Notes: generated by a model not told the origin, from the sequence alone. DNA of 64,000 bases from Manduca sexta (GCF_014839805.1 NC_051116.1:2046001-2110000); one strand, 5' to 3'; numbered from the stretch's first letter, positions 52,901 through 63,337 are shown. Made by a program: numbers and translations.

Positions 52901-55900
52901 GTGTGTATCGTTAATTTAATAAAATAATATTACCTTACGATGTCTATCGGCAAGATTAAGGAGTTCGAAGTGAAATCTGGGAACTGGGTGGCGTATGTTG
53001 AGCGTGTAGAAATGTATTTTAAGGCGAATAAAGTTGTGGAAGAATTAAAACTACCGACACTTATATCGTTGATGGGCGAAGAAACATACGAACTGTTGTC
53101 GAGTTTAGCGAGTCCATTAAAACCATCATTACTTAAATTTGAACAAGCTGTAAGTCTTCTACAGAATCATTTACAACCAAAACCTTCCGAAATGGCAGAG
53201 AGGTACAGGTTCCGTCAAAGAAGGCAATTAACTAGCGAATCTATCGCGGATTACGTGGCCGGATTGAAAAAGTTGACAAGATTTTGCAATTTTCAACAAG
53301 CTTTGGAAGATAATTTGCGCGACCAGTTTGTATGTGGACTAAAAAGCGAATTTATAAGGCAACGATTATTTGCAGAAGATAATTTGAATTATTCCAAGGC
53401 AGTTACATTGGCAACTACCCTCGAGGCGGCAGAAAAAGATGCAGGAGCGGTAGAACATTTTAATACCGATATAACGAACGGGGTAAAAGTTGAGGGTATG
53501 AACAAATTACAAATACGTTCATGTATGGCCTGTGGCGATTCAAGACATCGGAAAGTAGATTGCAGATATAAGGAATTCCAGTGTAGTTTTTGTCAGGAGA
53601 CGGGCCACCTGCGTAGAATGTGTCCTAAAAAGTCAGGAGGTGCTTCGGAACGAAAAAAATGGGTAACAAATACGGCGAGAAACATCGGGGAGCGTAATCG
53701 CTACGTGCCTGCACGCGGAGGGCAACCGGTGCAGGACAGGCGCGGAGGGCGCAGCTGGCGCTGGCGCGAAGCGGCTGCGGACGCCGGAAAACCAGTGGAC
53801 ACGTATTGGGTGCAGGAGCCGGGTGCGTCGACGGAGGAGCCGCACCTCCGCGGTGCGTCATAGTAATTCGGAGGACGAAGAAAGTCAGGGGCATCGAGGA
53901 ACCGATGTATCAAATGTCGATAACAAAGTATAAGCCGGTGCGTATTTCAGTCTTAGTAAACAATATTCCGCTGAGTATGGAAATAGATACGGGAGCCCCA
54001 TTATCGTGTATTAGTAAATATGTGTACAATCAATATTTTAACGATATTATGTTGAAGTCATCTAATATTAACCTAAGTTTTTATGACGGCTCCATTATAA
54101 AACCCCTAGGTTATATTGAGACGGAAGTTCAGTATCAAAATGTTAAAAAATTAGATTTGTATGTTTTTAAGCATGGCACTACAAATTTACTGGGCCGTCA
54201 GTGGTTAGCCGAACTTGAGATAGCCATACCTAAATTTAATATATATTCCATATCAAAAGAGAGATGTAATAAAATTAATATAATAAATAATATAATTTCC
54301 AGGCATAAGTCGCTGTTTGACGGCACCCTAGGTCGGTACTCGGGGGGGCCGGTACAGTTATGCGTGCGTCCGGGGGCGCAGCCAGTGTTCAGCCGAGCTC
54401 GTCCCGTGCCTTACGCAATGCGCACACGCGTTGACGCGGAGCTGGATGCTATGCTTCGCGCGGGCGTCATCGAGCCGGTTGAACGGTCAGATTGGGCGTC
54501 CCCACTCGTCATTGCACGTAAATCAGATGGCGGCATTAGACTTTGTGCGGACTATAAGGTAACTCTAAATCCGGTTTTAATGATCGACAGATACCCTGTT
54601 CCAAGGATAGATGACCTACTTAGCGACCTTAGTGGTAATATGTGGTTCACAAAGTTAGATTTATCTCAAGCCTATAATCAGTTGGAACTTGATGAACGCT
54701 CTAGAGATTACACAGTCATAAATACGCATCGCGGGTTATTTAAATATAAACGATTAGTGTATGGTCTGTCTTCCAGCCCTGGTATTTTTCAAAGAATCAT
54801 GATTAATCTTTTTAAGAATGAACCTGATGTACTCATCTTTTATGACGATATTTTAATAAAAAGTAAAGACTTAGAAAGTCATTTACGTACCATAGATAAG
54901 GTGTTCGAAATCTTGGGGGTTAATGGCCTTAAAATAAAAAGAAGTAAATGTGATTTTTTATCTAATGAAATACAATATCTAGGATTTATAATCGGATGGG
55001 ACGGGGTGAAAGTAAATAGCGAAATAATTAAACCAATAATTTCAATGCCTCATCCTAATAATGTTACAGAACTTAAATCATTTCTGGGTATGGTCAACTA
55101 TTATGGCAAGTTTGTCAAAAATATGAGCACGTTCTTGAGTCCTCTTTATGATTTACTTAAAAAGGGGCAACAATTCAAATGGGGTAGTAAACATAACGTA
55201 GCATTTAAACAAATAAAAAAATTGCTGTGTAGCACGGATGTACTTGCACATTACGATATGTCCCTAGAAACGATACTGACTTGCGATGCCAGCGCGCATG
55301 GTTTGGGAGCAGTGTTGGCCCAGCGCACTCGTGACAACCACGAACAGGTCGTCGCGTATGCGTCAAGGGTACTCACACCGGCTGAGAAACATTATAGCCA
55401 AATTCATAAAGAGGCATTAGCCATTATTTTTGCAGTTGATAAATTTAACCAATATCTATACGGCCGTAAATTTACACTTCGCACAGACCATAAACCTTTA
55501 GTTAGCATTTTTAGTCCCAATACTAGTATCCCCTGTACAGCGGCTAGTAGGTTACAAAGATGGGCAATCAAGTTATCAGCATATGATTTCAATATTGAAT
55601 ACGTGAAAACCGACCAAAACACTGCTGATGTCCTCTCACGCTTAATAAAAACTCATAAAGAGGAAGCTGTAAATGAGGACGAATTGCCTGAGCAGACATA
55701 TTTACATTTTGCAACAGAAGCCCTGCTGTTGGACTATAAACTTATAAAAAAAGAAACCTTATCCGATCCAGTGTTAAGCCGAATTATGAGCTTTATCCAG
55801 GACGGGTGGCCTAATAATGTAGACATTAAAGAATTTAAACCGTACTTTAATCGCAAAAATGAATTATATGTTGAACTGGGATGTATACTGTGGGGACACA

Positions 55901-58900
55901 GATTAGTAATACCCTTTGCATGTCGAAATAGGGTCCTCAAAGAATTACACGATTCACACATGGGAGTAGTAAAAACGAAGGCTTTAGCCAGAAGTTACGT
56001 TTGGTGGCCGGGCATTGACGAAGCTATAGAAACGGAATGCCGATCGTGCACAATATGTGCCGCGGTAGCCGACGCACCGCCTCAGCAAACGCCACACTCC
56101 TGGCCATGGCCTAGCCGACCCTGGTCTAGGTTACACATTGATTTCTTAGGACCAATAGCAGGGTTAACTTATTTAGTCGTAGTTGATTCTTGTTCTAAAT
56201 GGATTGAAGCTATTAATATGAAAAGTACAACGTCACAAGCAGTCATAGTAGTATTACGGGATATTTGGTCTAGATTCGGTATCCCTAGACAGTTAGTAAG
56301 CGATAATGGCACTTCTTTTAGTAGCGAAGAGTTTAAAACATTTTTGAAGAAAAACGGGGTTGAACAAATTTTTAGTGCTCCTTATCACCCAGCGTCGAAC
56401 GGGGCCGCGGAAAATGCGGTGAAAATATGTAAACGCGTAATAAAAAAAGCGTTGAAACAAAATTTAAATGTAGACGTGGCATTATGTAGATTTCTCTTAA
56501 CATATAGAAACACAGAGCATTATACAACCGGGGAAAGCCCAGCCAAAATACTACAGGGTCGAAATTTACGGATGAGGTTAGATGCGTTGAAACCGGACCG
56601 AATGGCACTGGTACAAAAACGGCAAGCGCGGAGTGAGGAAGCAGCGGGTGGGGCACACCGTCAGTTTGCAACTGGGGAGAAAGTTTGGTTTAGAGATTAT
56701 CGGGGGCCAGATAAGTGGGTTGCAGGACAGGTCATTAGGGAACTAGGCAATTCAGACTACTCAGTGAGATCTAGCCTGGGAACAGAGGTACATCGGCATG
56801 TTGATCAGTTAAAGCAGAGATACGAGTTACTAGATAAAACGGATAATGCTTATAAGCAATCTTGTAGTTCGCTTATTTTTCCCCTTTTACCCACTAAGGG
56901 TAACGACAACCAAAATAAGACTAGTCAGTTACTGGGTTCGCCAAAGGCCACGGCCGAATTCGATTCCGGTAACAAAAGTGCAGAATGTACAGAACAGGCA
57001 CAGATATTAAGAGACGACGCAACGCCAGTACCGGTCCCCCAGGCACCTGATATACAAATACATAATGAGGTATCAGTGTCGGAACGAAGATACCCATTAC
57101 GAAACCGAAAACCAGTTCAAAGATATGGCATAGAGCCATTAGATTAACCATTAATGCTAGGTATAAAATATTGTATTGTGTAACTTAATATTGTTAACTT
57201 AATAAGTACGTAGACCGTTTGTAATACATAAAATTAGTTTAAGTATATGGGAACAGAATAATGTTATTGATGTAAGCATTTTAATAAATTGGTAAACTAT
57301 CTTTGTATACCATTAAAGTAGATTATGTTTAATTTAAGGGTGGAGGTGTTACATTTAAGTATTGTATTGTCGGTAGGTCAGTCAGATAATAAACGCTGTA
57401 CTAGAAGCACGTCTTTGATTTGTCAGGGATAAAGGCAGATGAAAGCTTATGGTTTATAAAAATTCTAAATTGAACAATCTCGCATATAGTTTACAAATAC
57501 CCTATATTTTTTCTTCACACCAGATCAGATCAAACTTACGTGGATCGGATGTGACTTCGACTGCTCCGGAATGAAATTTTTCATAACAACTTGTCTTATT
57601 ATCTGAAATATAAATAATAGTTGTTACACCTATTGGCACTCACGATAATAGCGCCTTCCCGAATTTAGAAGTTTCGGTGATGGAACGTTCTCAAAAGATC
57701 TCGATGCATGCAGAATGTCGTGGAAACTCGACAACGGACATAAATTTTACTAGAAAGTTCCTAACCCTTCCGGATCTTGTGAGAATGTTACACAATGGTA
57801 CATGCAGCCTGGTATAATAGTAGCCCGCGCAGCCACTGCGAGTCAGTCTTGTTTGCGACGCGATCAAGAGCGAATTTTTTTTTTGTTTTGATTGACAAGA
57901 CAAGCTTGCCATTCGCCCGATGGTAAGCGATACGACCGCCCATAAACAGTAGAAACACCATCCAATACCTTGAATTACAACATATTGTTTGGTATTCCAC
58001 TGTGCTCGCCATCCTGAGACATGAGGTGTTAGGTCTTATTATGTCCAGTAGTTACAATGGCTACAATGTCCTTCAAACCGGAACACAACAAATACTGCTG
58101 CTTGGCAGCAGAAATAGACATTGCGGTACCTTCCCAGACGGACTCTCACATATGACCTACCACCAGCAAAATTGATTTGTCTAAACTTTTGTTGTTTTGG
58201 CCAAACATCCTAATCAGTCAGCATCCAAGTCAATTTGGAACTCTGAGGGAGCCCTTTGTTCAACTGTTAACATCCTGTGGCCGATGATGAATACTTTTAT
58301 AAAAGTCTTTTGCTGGACAAAGAACAATAACTCACAGTGGGCACAAATGGTCCTAATTTTTTCAACTCTCCGCGCACTTTCTTTCTGACGATCTCTTCTT
58401 CCGTATCACCCTCTTGTACGTCCATGTTTAAATTGCCTATGTGTTCTGTCACCTGTAAAAAGCCCATGAACAATTCTTAAATAAATAAATAATAATCTTT
58501 TACTACAAACATGTAGAAACTGACAAATCAATACATGTTGTGTATAAGTATATTGGTTCCACTAGGCCGTGATAATTATGTCGACTGCCGAGGGATGATC
58601 ATCTCTCGTCAGTTGACATTCAATTGAACCCCACTCCACTTACCATCAGATGCAAAGGGGTCACTATGCCGTGCAGGAAAAAAAATATTGTACTCACTTT
58701 ATTTGCAATCCTGTCACAATATTTATTGCACGCTTGTTTCACCTTATCAAATGGGATGTTGTCTATCACTGTAAAAAAAAATACATTTAGAATAAATAAT
58801 AGAAGCATGATTTTCAGAGGAAATAATTGTAATTAGGTGACAACGATGCTGAATATAAGATGGAAAAAAAAATACTAAATATTCGTGAAGTACAGTCACT

Positions 58901-61355
58901 AAATGGTTGCAATGGAGAGACAGATGGCGAATATTTTACATAAAACACGTAAAGTCGTTGGCTCAGCATCTAGTCTCTCTCCAGTCATGTCGGATTGCCA
59001 TCTCACCGGTCTGTGAGAGTGAAGGAATAGAGAGTGCACCGGTGTATAGTGCACACACTTGTGCAATTTAATATTGCGCACACACTTGTGCCCTATAATA
59101 TCTCCCGTGTACTTGGTTGATCTATGTTGAAAGTGGGCGAAATTCGGTTAGAAAACAATCAACAAACAAAAGCAATAATATCGAAAATTAGAAGTCAAAT
59201 CCAACAATTTCTTTTTTGGTCTAGCTATACCTGACGCCTTAATATTAACTGCACTAATATCCTGCTCGGCGAGCTGTTCCCGGGGGCTCCCAGCCGCGTC
59301 CTGGATACGATGCAGTGCGTCCAGCACAAACTGGAAGTCTCCGAAGTGCGGGTGCACGCGCCGGTAGTGACGCGACAGCAGGAAACACTTCTCCGACGCC
59401 TCATAGTTCGTTTCCATTATCTTCTTGAGCCGTTCTACTATTGTCTGGAAATTATCATTGTTTTTTTACTGTAGGAAAGTGCTATATGGTCATGTAAGTA
59501 TTATAATTTTGAATCAGACTACAATTTCTTCAACAGCAAAACAATATTGTTTGCACAAAATATATACATTGTAGTGGCACCTATACTGCCAGATCATTTC
59601 ATCCACAAAGCCCCCCTCCTTCTTTTTAACCTAATTGCTTACAGTATGCGTGCACAGCAAGACACGAACGCACACGCACACTATGATGGATAGCTTTGAG
59701 GAAAGTGCTTGGTTCAATTATTCCCTTACACCTCCACCCCAAGGCAATTCTTGTGCACTTGGTCTTCACATGGAATGCACGCCCATGCACCTAAAAACAT
59801 ATGCCCTCCCAACTTTCCTTCAGGCCCCTACAGTCACTAAGCCAGAGATTTCAGTATCCCATTCTCAAGTTTCCATCGGTGTTGAATGTGTCTTACCCAG
59901 CAACACCCATGCTCAAAAGCTACAAAATATAAGACATCTTACCACCTTACCACAGACCTTTTACCACCAAGTAAAGAAATTAATTTTACTTATATTTTTT
60001 TTCTTTATTCACATGTAATTACAGAATTACCTTGGATATATTGTCTAGTAATTGGTGTTTAGTTTTCTTGCTGAGGTCATGTAAACCAGGATACTTAGAT
60101 TGCAATTCCACCATTATATCTGAATGTGTGAAATGGAGGACCTGTAAATAGAATGTCCTTAATAAGTTACAAGTCACAGTCAGGGAACAAAAACTTTATG
60201 AGGAAACCTGCATACTGAGAATGGTACATGAGAACTTCTAAAAATATCACAGATAATTAAAGTTTGTCAGCTGATATGGACTAAGGCCAAATCCCTCACT
60301 ATAGTCAGTCAGTCAGAAGTCTTGCACCTAGCATTGACAGGTACCACATGACAGGTATTATAATAGCTTAAAGGTCAACATTACTACTCTGCTTTGCTCT
60401 ATGTAAGCTCTAAAGCGGTATCTCAAAAAAATCAAAATTTTGATTTTTATGTTGTCAGATAGCTTAAAGATATACCCATCCAATGAACTTACCTAAACAA
60501 CTGTATCTTATTTAGAACTTGTTTAAAAAAAGACCCTAAAAGAGTTCCTCTCTCTATAAAAAACTAAACTATATTTACAAAACTGATTATCTCGAAATAA
60601 GGTTTCCCTGACATACCGCTTTTGCATTTAGCATGGCAGTACTAGCCTTTGTCCCTGGCATGCCTCCTTTCTCCAGAGTAGTCCCACTATAAACTCTCCC
60701 AGTATAACAACTAATCTAAGTTCAAATTTAGAACTTTGTGTATCTGTGTGCCATTCCTCATCCGTATCAAGAGGTTTCTGTGTTTTTAACATTCATTAGA
60801 CCAATCATCCTCTTTTACATTTATAATAAATAATAATATCAGCCCTGTATTATATACTTGCCCACTGCTGATCATGGGCCTCCTCTACTACTGAGAGAGA
60901 TTAGGCCTTTGTCAACCACGCTGGCCTAGTGCGGATTGGTAGACTTCACACACCTTCGAAATTCCTATATAGAACTTCTCAGATGTGCAGGTTTCCTCAC
61001 GATGTTTTCCTTCACCGTTAAAGCGAACGATAAATTAACAAAGAATACACACATGATTTGACAGAGGTGTGTACCCTTAGGCTTTGAACCTGCGGACATT
61101 TGTCTTGGCAGTCCGTTCCACACCCAACTAGCCTATCGCCACTTTTTACATTTATAATAATGTTAAATTTTTAGGACATAAAAGTGAAGAATGGGTCTGA
61201 CTAATTGTATAGAAATTTATAACATTATGTTTTTATGTGAGGAAGGCATATAAATAAGTGGATGAAAATATTTAGTCCAAATAGTACGAACTTACGTTTG
61301 CATAAGATGGAGGCCCTTTTTTCTTGCTCCCAGTTTTCTTTGAATTTTTCACCAT
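49807..61355 (-). CDS. Unrecognised 308-residue protein, eight exons
   Basis: Exons in coding order: 61355-61296, 60141-60031, 59444-59231, 58768-58698, 58452-58336, 57602-57540, 52273-52108, 49931-49807. All introns are GT-AG and all phases agree; start ATG at 61355, stop TAG at 49807. The N-terminus is Lys-rich (KNSKKTGSKKKGP). A middle helical part has LSRHYRRVHPHFGDFQFVLD; the C-terminal part has RSRRMYNLLMFCVAPENYAG and IRPYDMPFYIPP, then an acidic Glu/Pro/Met tail. No signal peptide or membrane segment is visible, so a soluble, possibly nuclear, protein is inferred. I do not recognise the family. The 5.3-kb intron between exons 6 and 7 holds the mag-like retrotransposon. Confidence 0.8.
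50586..51669. mobile_element. DNA transposon with AGGGGACCGGACA ends
   Basis: AGGGGACCGGACA at 50586-50598 and TGTCCGGTCCCCT at 51657-51669 are perfect inverted ends. TGACGTCACACGTGGGTA lies at 50779-50796 and TGACGTCACACG at 51489-51500. An inner element appears nested at about 51026-51448 (CAGTGTTGCCAGATC; ATCTGGCA...CACTG). No transposase gene. Confidence 0.65.
51713..51774. repeat. 62-bp mini inverted-repeat element
   Basis: GGGGCCCTTCAAGTATTAC at 51713-51731 and GTAATACTTGAACGGCCCC at 51756-51774, one mismatch, separated by 24 bases. Confidence 0.65.
51858..52052 (+). repeat. GC-rich segment, possible solo LTR
   Basis: Starts TGTAAGGGGGGGTGCAGG, contains an AATAAA near its end and finishes TCTGCTAACA, a TG...CA layout. 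No matching target duplication was found, so an LTR origin is only a suggestion. It ends about 55 bases before exon 7 of the unknown gene (beyond its splice donor). Confidence 0.3.
52108..52273 (-). CDS. Unknown gene exon 7
   Basis: ATTTTTAG acceptor, GTGAGT donor, 166 nt, ends phase 1. GC-rich, with FLPPKEAMDSFLRPYRPIKV. Confidence 0.85.
52797..52875 (+). repeat. 5' LTR (79 bp) of the mag-like element
   Basis: TGTTAC...TTGTCA; contains GATAATAAACGCTG, which can act as the poly(A) signal (AATAAA). The following GTGGCGACGAGGATAG is the likely primer-binding region. Confidence 0.93.
52940..53863 (+). CDS. Gag of the mag-like element
   Basis: 307 codons. The N-terminal two-thirds form the retrotransposon-gag region (YVERVEMYFKANKV; AERYRFRQRRQLTSESIADY). 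Two CX2CX4HX4C zinc knuckles follow: CMACGDSRHRKVDC from residue 195 and CSFCQETGHLRRMC. The tail is Arg/Gly-rich. It forms the particle and binds element RNA. Pol is in the -1 frame and overlaps the end of gag: the pol frame is open from 53698, so any frameshift would have to occur between 53698 and 53863. No perfect X-XXY-YYZ site in that interval was found by eye. Confidence 0.92.
   Translation: MSIGKIKEFEVKSGNWVAYVERVEMYFKANKVVEELKLPTLISLMGEETYELLSSLASPLKPSLLKFEQAVSLLQNHLQPKPSEMAERYRFRQRRQLTSESIADYVAGLKKLTRFCNFQQALEDNLRDQFVCGLKSEFIRQRLFAEDNLNYSKAVTLATTLEAAEKDAGAVEHFNTDITNGVKVEGMNKLQIRSCMACGDSRHRKVDCRYKEFQCSFCQETGHLRRMCPKKSGGASERKKWVTNTARNIGERNRYVPARGGQPVQDRRGGRSWRWREAAADAGKPVDTYWVQEPGASTEEPHLRGAS
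53806..57147 (+). CDS. Pol polyprotein of the mag-like element (PR-RT-RH-IN)
   Basis: About 1113 codons without interruption, in the -1 frame relative to gag. Domains by residue from 53806: aspartic protease with DTGA at 61-64; reverse transcriptase with LDLSQAYNQLEL and YDD at 346-348; RNase H with TCDASAHGLGAVL; integrase with an HHCC finger (HDSHMG...CRSCTIC) and catalytic Asp779, Asp833 and Glu869, giving a D,D35E spacing; then a C-terminal region with VWFRDYRGPDKWVAGQV. It would copy element RNA and insert the DNA. All catalytic residues seen are present, so the copy may be active. No envelope gene follows. Confidence 0.94.
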   Translation: MGAGAGCVDGGAAPPRCVIVIRRTKKVRGIEEPMYQMSITKYKPVRISVLVNNIPLSMEIDTGAPLSCISKYVYNQYFNDIMLKSSNINLSFYDGSIIKPLGYIETEVQYQNVKKLDLYVFKHGTTNLLGRQWLAELEIAIPKFNIYSISKERCNKINIINNIISRHKSLFDGTLGRYSGGPVQLCVRPGAQPVFSRARPVPYAMRTRVDAELDAMLRAGVIEPVERSDWASPLVIARKSDGGIRLCADYKVTLNPVLMIDRYPVPRIDDLLSDLSGNMWFTKLDLSQAYNQLELDERSRDYTVINTHRGLFKYKRLVYGLSSSPGIFQRIMINLFKNEPDVLIFYDDILIKSKDLESHLRTIDKVFEILGVNGLKIKRSKCDFLSNEIQYLGFIIGWDGVKVNSEIIKPIISMPHPNNVTELKSFLGMVNYYGKFVKNMSTFLSPLYDLLKKGQQFKWGSKHNVAFKQIKKLLCSTDVLAHYDMSLETILTCDASAHGLGAVLAQRTRDNHEQVVAYASRVLTPAEKHYSQIHKEALAIIFAVDKFNQYLYGRKFTLRTDHKPLVSIFSPNTSIPCTAASRLQRWAIKLSAYDFNIEYVKTDQNTADVLSRLIKTHKEEAVNEDELPEQTYLHFATEALLLDYKLIKKETLSDPVLSRIMSFIQDGWPNNVDIKEFKPYFNRKNELYVELGCILWGHRLVIPFACRNRVLKELHDSHMGVVKTKALARSYVWWPGIDEAIETECRSCTICAAVADAPPQQTPHSWPWPSRPWSRLHIDFLGPIAGLTYLVVVDSCSKWIEAINMKSTTSQAVIVVLRDIWSRFGIPRQLVSDNGTSFSSEEFKTFLKKNGVEQIFSAPYHPASNGAAENAVKICKRVIKKALKQNLNVDVALCRFLLTYRNTEHYTTGESPAKILQGRNLRMRLDALKPDRMALVQKRQARSEEAAGGAHRQFATGEKVWFRDYRGPDKWVAGQVIRELGNSDYSVRSSLGTEVHRHVDQLKQRYELLDKTDNAYKQSCSSLIFPLLPTKGNDNQNKTSQLLGSPKATAEFDSGNKSAECTEQAQILRDDATPVPVPQAPDIQIHNEVSVSERRYPLRNRKPVQRYGIEPLD
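57335..57346 (+). other. Polypurine tract before the 3' LTR
   Basis: AAGGGTGGAGG directly precedes the 3' LTR, the expected plus-strand primer site. Confidence 0.75.
57347..57425 (+). repeat. 3' LTR (79 bp) of the mag-like element
   Basis: No difference from the 5' LTR was seen, indicating a recent insertion. GGGAT follows. Confidence 0.93.
57540..57602 (-). CDS. Unknown gene exon 6
   Basis: ATATTTCAG acceptor, GTAAGT donor, 21 codons. It starts 115 bases from the mag-like 3' LTR. Confidence 0.78.
57891..58165 (+). repeat. Dispersed repeat family A
   Basis: ATTGACAAGACAAGCTTGCC head, ATCCTGAGACATGAGG middle, ACTCTCACATATGACCTACC end. In intron 5 of the unknown gene. Confidence 0.75.
58336..58452 (-). 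CDS. Unknown gene exon 5
   Basis: TTTTACAG acceptor, GTGAGT donor, 39 codons. Acidic then basic: VQEGDTEEEIVRKKVRGEL. Confidence 0.8.
58560..58675 (-). repeat. Dispersed repeat (ATGCCGGCCTG family), minus copy
   Basis: ATTATGTCGACTGCCGAGG, ACCCCACTCCACTTACCATC and ATGCCGTGCAGG run in reverse order to 12305-12425. Confidence 0.5.
58698..58768 (-). CDS. Unknown gene exon 4
   Basis: TTTTTACAG acceptor, GTGAGT donor, 71 nt, restores phase 0. Contains FDKVKQACNKYCDRIANK. Confidence 0.8.
58943..59150 (+). repeat. Dispersed repeat family B, copy 2
   Basis: CTCTCTCCAGTCATGTCGGA, GAGAGTGCACCGGTGT; an internal TTGTGCAATTTAATATTGCG / CACACTTGTGC duplication is visible. Intron 3 of the unknown gene. 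Confidence 0.65.
59231..59444 (-). CDS. Unknown gene exon 3
   Basis: TTTCCAG acceptor, GTATAG donor, 214 nt, ends phase 1. The largest and most GC-rich exon apart from exon 7. Confidence 0.85.
60031..60141 (-). CDS. Unknown gene exon 2
   Basis: ATTTACAG acceptor, GTAATT donor, 37 codons, phase 0. Contains LQSKYPGLHDLSKKTKHQLL. Confidence 0.8.
60834..61148 (-). repeat. SINE-1, minus-strand copy
   Basis: ATATCAGCCCTGTATTATAT tail, CTGGCCTAGTGCGGATTGGT and inverted head GTCTTGGCAGTCCGTTCCAC. Intron 1 of the unknown gene. Confidence 0.88.
61296..61355 (-). CDS. Unknown gene exon 1
   Basis: 20 codons from ATG, Lys-rich, ending before a GTAAGT donor, phase 0. Confidence 0.75.
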
Positions 61356-61689
61356 TTTCTCTCTGAGGGTATTAATTATTACACATGTCTTAAAGTTTAA
61401 TCCTTATAAAATAAATATTAGTTTAATAAATTTATTTGGCTTGTTATTCTTGTTAAGAAATCAAGCAAAAAAAATATATTTCAGGCTGCACATTTCAAAT
61501 TATTCATAGCCTTGTGTAGAATTCCGAAAGTGACAATTACTAATAAATTATGACTAATCATTAAAAATATGTTTGAAACAACAGAACCAAATCACATTGT
61601 TTTACGCAATCGGCTCCAGGGGCCAGGAAGAAAGGTTATGTTTTTTGCAAGGAGTTTCTCTACAGAATTACAATAGTTCAAGGATCGTA

Positions 61690-61765
61690 ATCAAGATGCA
61701 TTTCGACAATCGTTAACGCTTACGTTATGTACGAAAATGCCATATCCTGGCGAGAGTTATCAATA
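61690..61765 (+). repeat. Short dispersed repeat, second copy
   Basis: Matches 16275-16350 in the GACAATCGTTAACGCT region. It lies about 340 bases upstream of the start of the unknown gene. Confidence 0.45.
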
Positions 61766-62360
61766 TATCGTTTGATTTCGATTACCATCGGCATAACTTT
61801 TAAAATTTGGTAAACAAAGCTTATCATTATCATTAACTTTGTGGGTAGCATCAAGTATCTAGCGGTGTTAAAAACACCAAAAGGTGTAATAAAATTTTCG
61901 TTGAACAGTACACTAATGTTTATATCTTGTGCGAATATTAGAGTTCAGTAGTTTCTATACTTTGCTAAATAAAATTTCATAATATTAAAACCCAAATCAA
62001 AACTTCGTGAAGCGTCAACAAAAAGTAAACTGCTTTGGTGGGAATCAGTTGGATTTTATAATGTTGACTGAAATGTACAGTAAACTCACATTCAGGATAT
62101 TTCTTGACTAAAACAAGTTGGTATTTATTTTATTATTTTGAACCAACACAATATTTTTGGCAGCTCTGCAATGTTTTATTGCTTTTTTAAAAAAAACTGA
62201 GGATTGGGAAATAGGGATGTACGCTAATATCGATGTTGAAAGTTATTTTCAATAAATCGATATTATAAATTTCATAAATGAACTTGGAATATGTATATTT
62301 ATAAAATACCAATAAAAGCCTTGGTCGCATGTACTTTTATTATTATTTTTTTATTGCTGC

Positions 62361-62640
62361 TTTGAATGATGAGACGAGCTTGCCGTTTGTCTGATGGTAA
62401 GCGTAGACATAAACAGTAGAAACACCATCCAACACCTTGAATAACAATGTATTGTTTGGTATTATTCCACTGCGCTCGCCATCCTGAGACATGAGATCTT
62501 ACTATGTCCAGTAGTTACACTAGCTACAATTTCCTTCAATCTGGAACACAACAATAACTTCTCACTGCTGCTTGGCGGCAGAAATAGACATTGCGGTGGT
62601 ACCCAGGCGGACTCTCACTTATGAGAGACCTACCACCCAT
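62361..62640 (+). repeat. Dispersed repeat family A
   Basis: GAATGATGAGACGAGCTTGC head to ACTCTCACTTATGAGAGACC tail, with the usual internal landmarks. Confidence 0.75.
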
Positions 62641-62910
62641 ATAGTAGCACTTTTATAACTAATTTTATAACCTAAGTTTGTTGTTTTTTTTTTCTTGTTA
62701 TCAAAAGCTGTATGTACTTATTATATATAGAAAATATTAGAACTCGATTGTTACCAAGGTAGCCAATATTGACCTGACATTTTGCAGTGTCAATCTACTT
62801 TTACATAGCTGTGGTCATTTAATATGTAGTTAGATAACACCATGCAAGAGCCATTTCATGTTGCCTAGAAAACCATAATTGCACCGAAATTAAAATTATT
62901 ATTTCGTTAA

Positions 62911-63170
62911 GGTGGTAGCTCAAGGTCCATTTTCATACATTTTGTTTCGGCTTTAATCTGGGTAACTAAACATGTATTGGCAAGTAAAGAATTTAAATTC
63001 ACGTCTAGTTAGTGATTAGTTCTCGCAGTTGAAAGAAAAATGTAAAAATAATTAATAATCATGGATATTTCTGCCTTTAAAATTTCGTCATATTAAATTG
63101 CCAATACTTGTTTAGTTACCCAGATTAAAGCCGAAACAAAATGTATGAAAATGGACCTTGAGCTACCACC
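62911..63170. repeat. TTAA-flanked palindromic MITE, copy 2
   Basis: TTAA at 62907-62910 and 63171-63174. Starts GGTGGTAGCTCAAGGTCCAT and ends with its reverse complement. The right arm is shorter than in copy 1 (45365-45688) because of an internal deletion near 63105. Confidence 0.8.
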
Positions 63171-63337
63171 TTAAGTAATATTCACCAGTCATTTCCAAAT
63201 GAAAAAAAAAATTTTTTTACAAAAAATATGCTTTATATTTCAAAATAGATCAATATGACTAAATATAGGTATAAATTATTATTGTCAATACACAATATGT
63301 ACTTATAAATTAAGTATAATTCTTATCATAATGTATT

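Larger units (their letters stand above)
52797..57425 (+). mobile_element. mag-like Ty3/gypsy retrotransposon, apparently intact
   Basis: A 4629-bp element with 79-bp LTRs that I read as identical (52797-52875, 57347-57425), flanked by GGGAT on both sides (52792-52796 and 57426-57430) as target duplication. Gag and pol are open. The very short LTRs and overall size match the mag lineage known from the silkworm. It lies in the intron between exons 7 and 6 of the minus-strand gene, in the opposite orientation. Confidence 0.93.

Noticed and set aside
53625..53913. Minus-strand frames opposite gag/pol
   Set aside because: Shadows of the Arg/Gly-rich end of gag; no motif of their own.
59635..60018. 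127-codon plus-strand frame in intron 2 of the unknown gene
   Set aside because: No motif, not conserved-looking, and it ends in an intronic T run; most likely chance.
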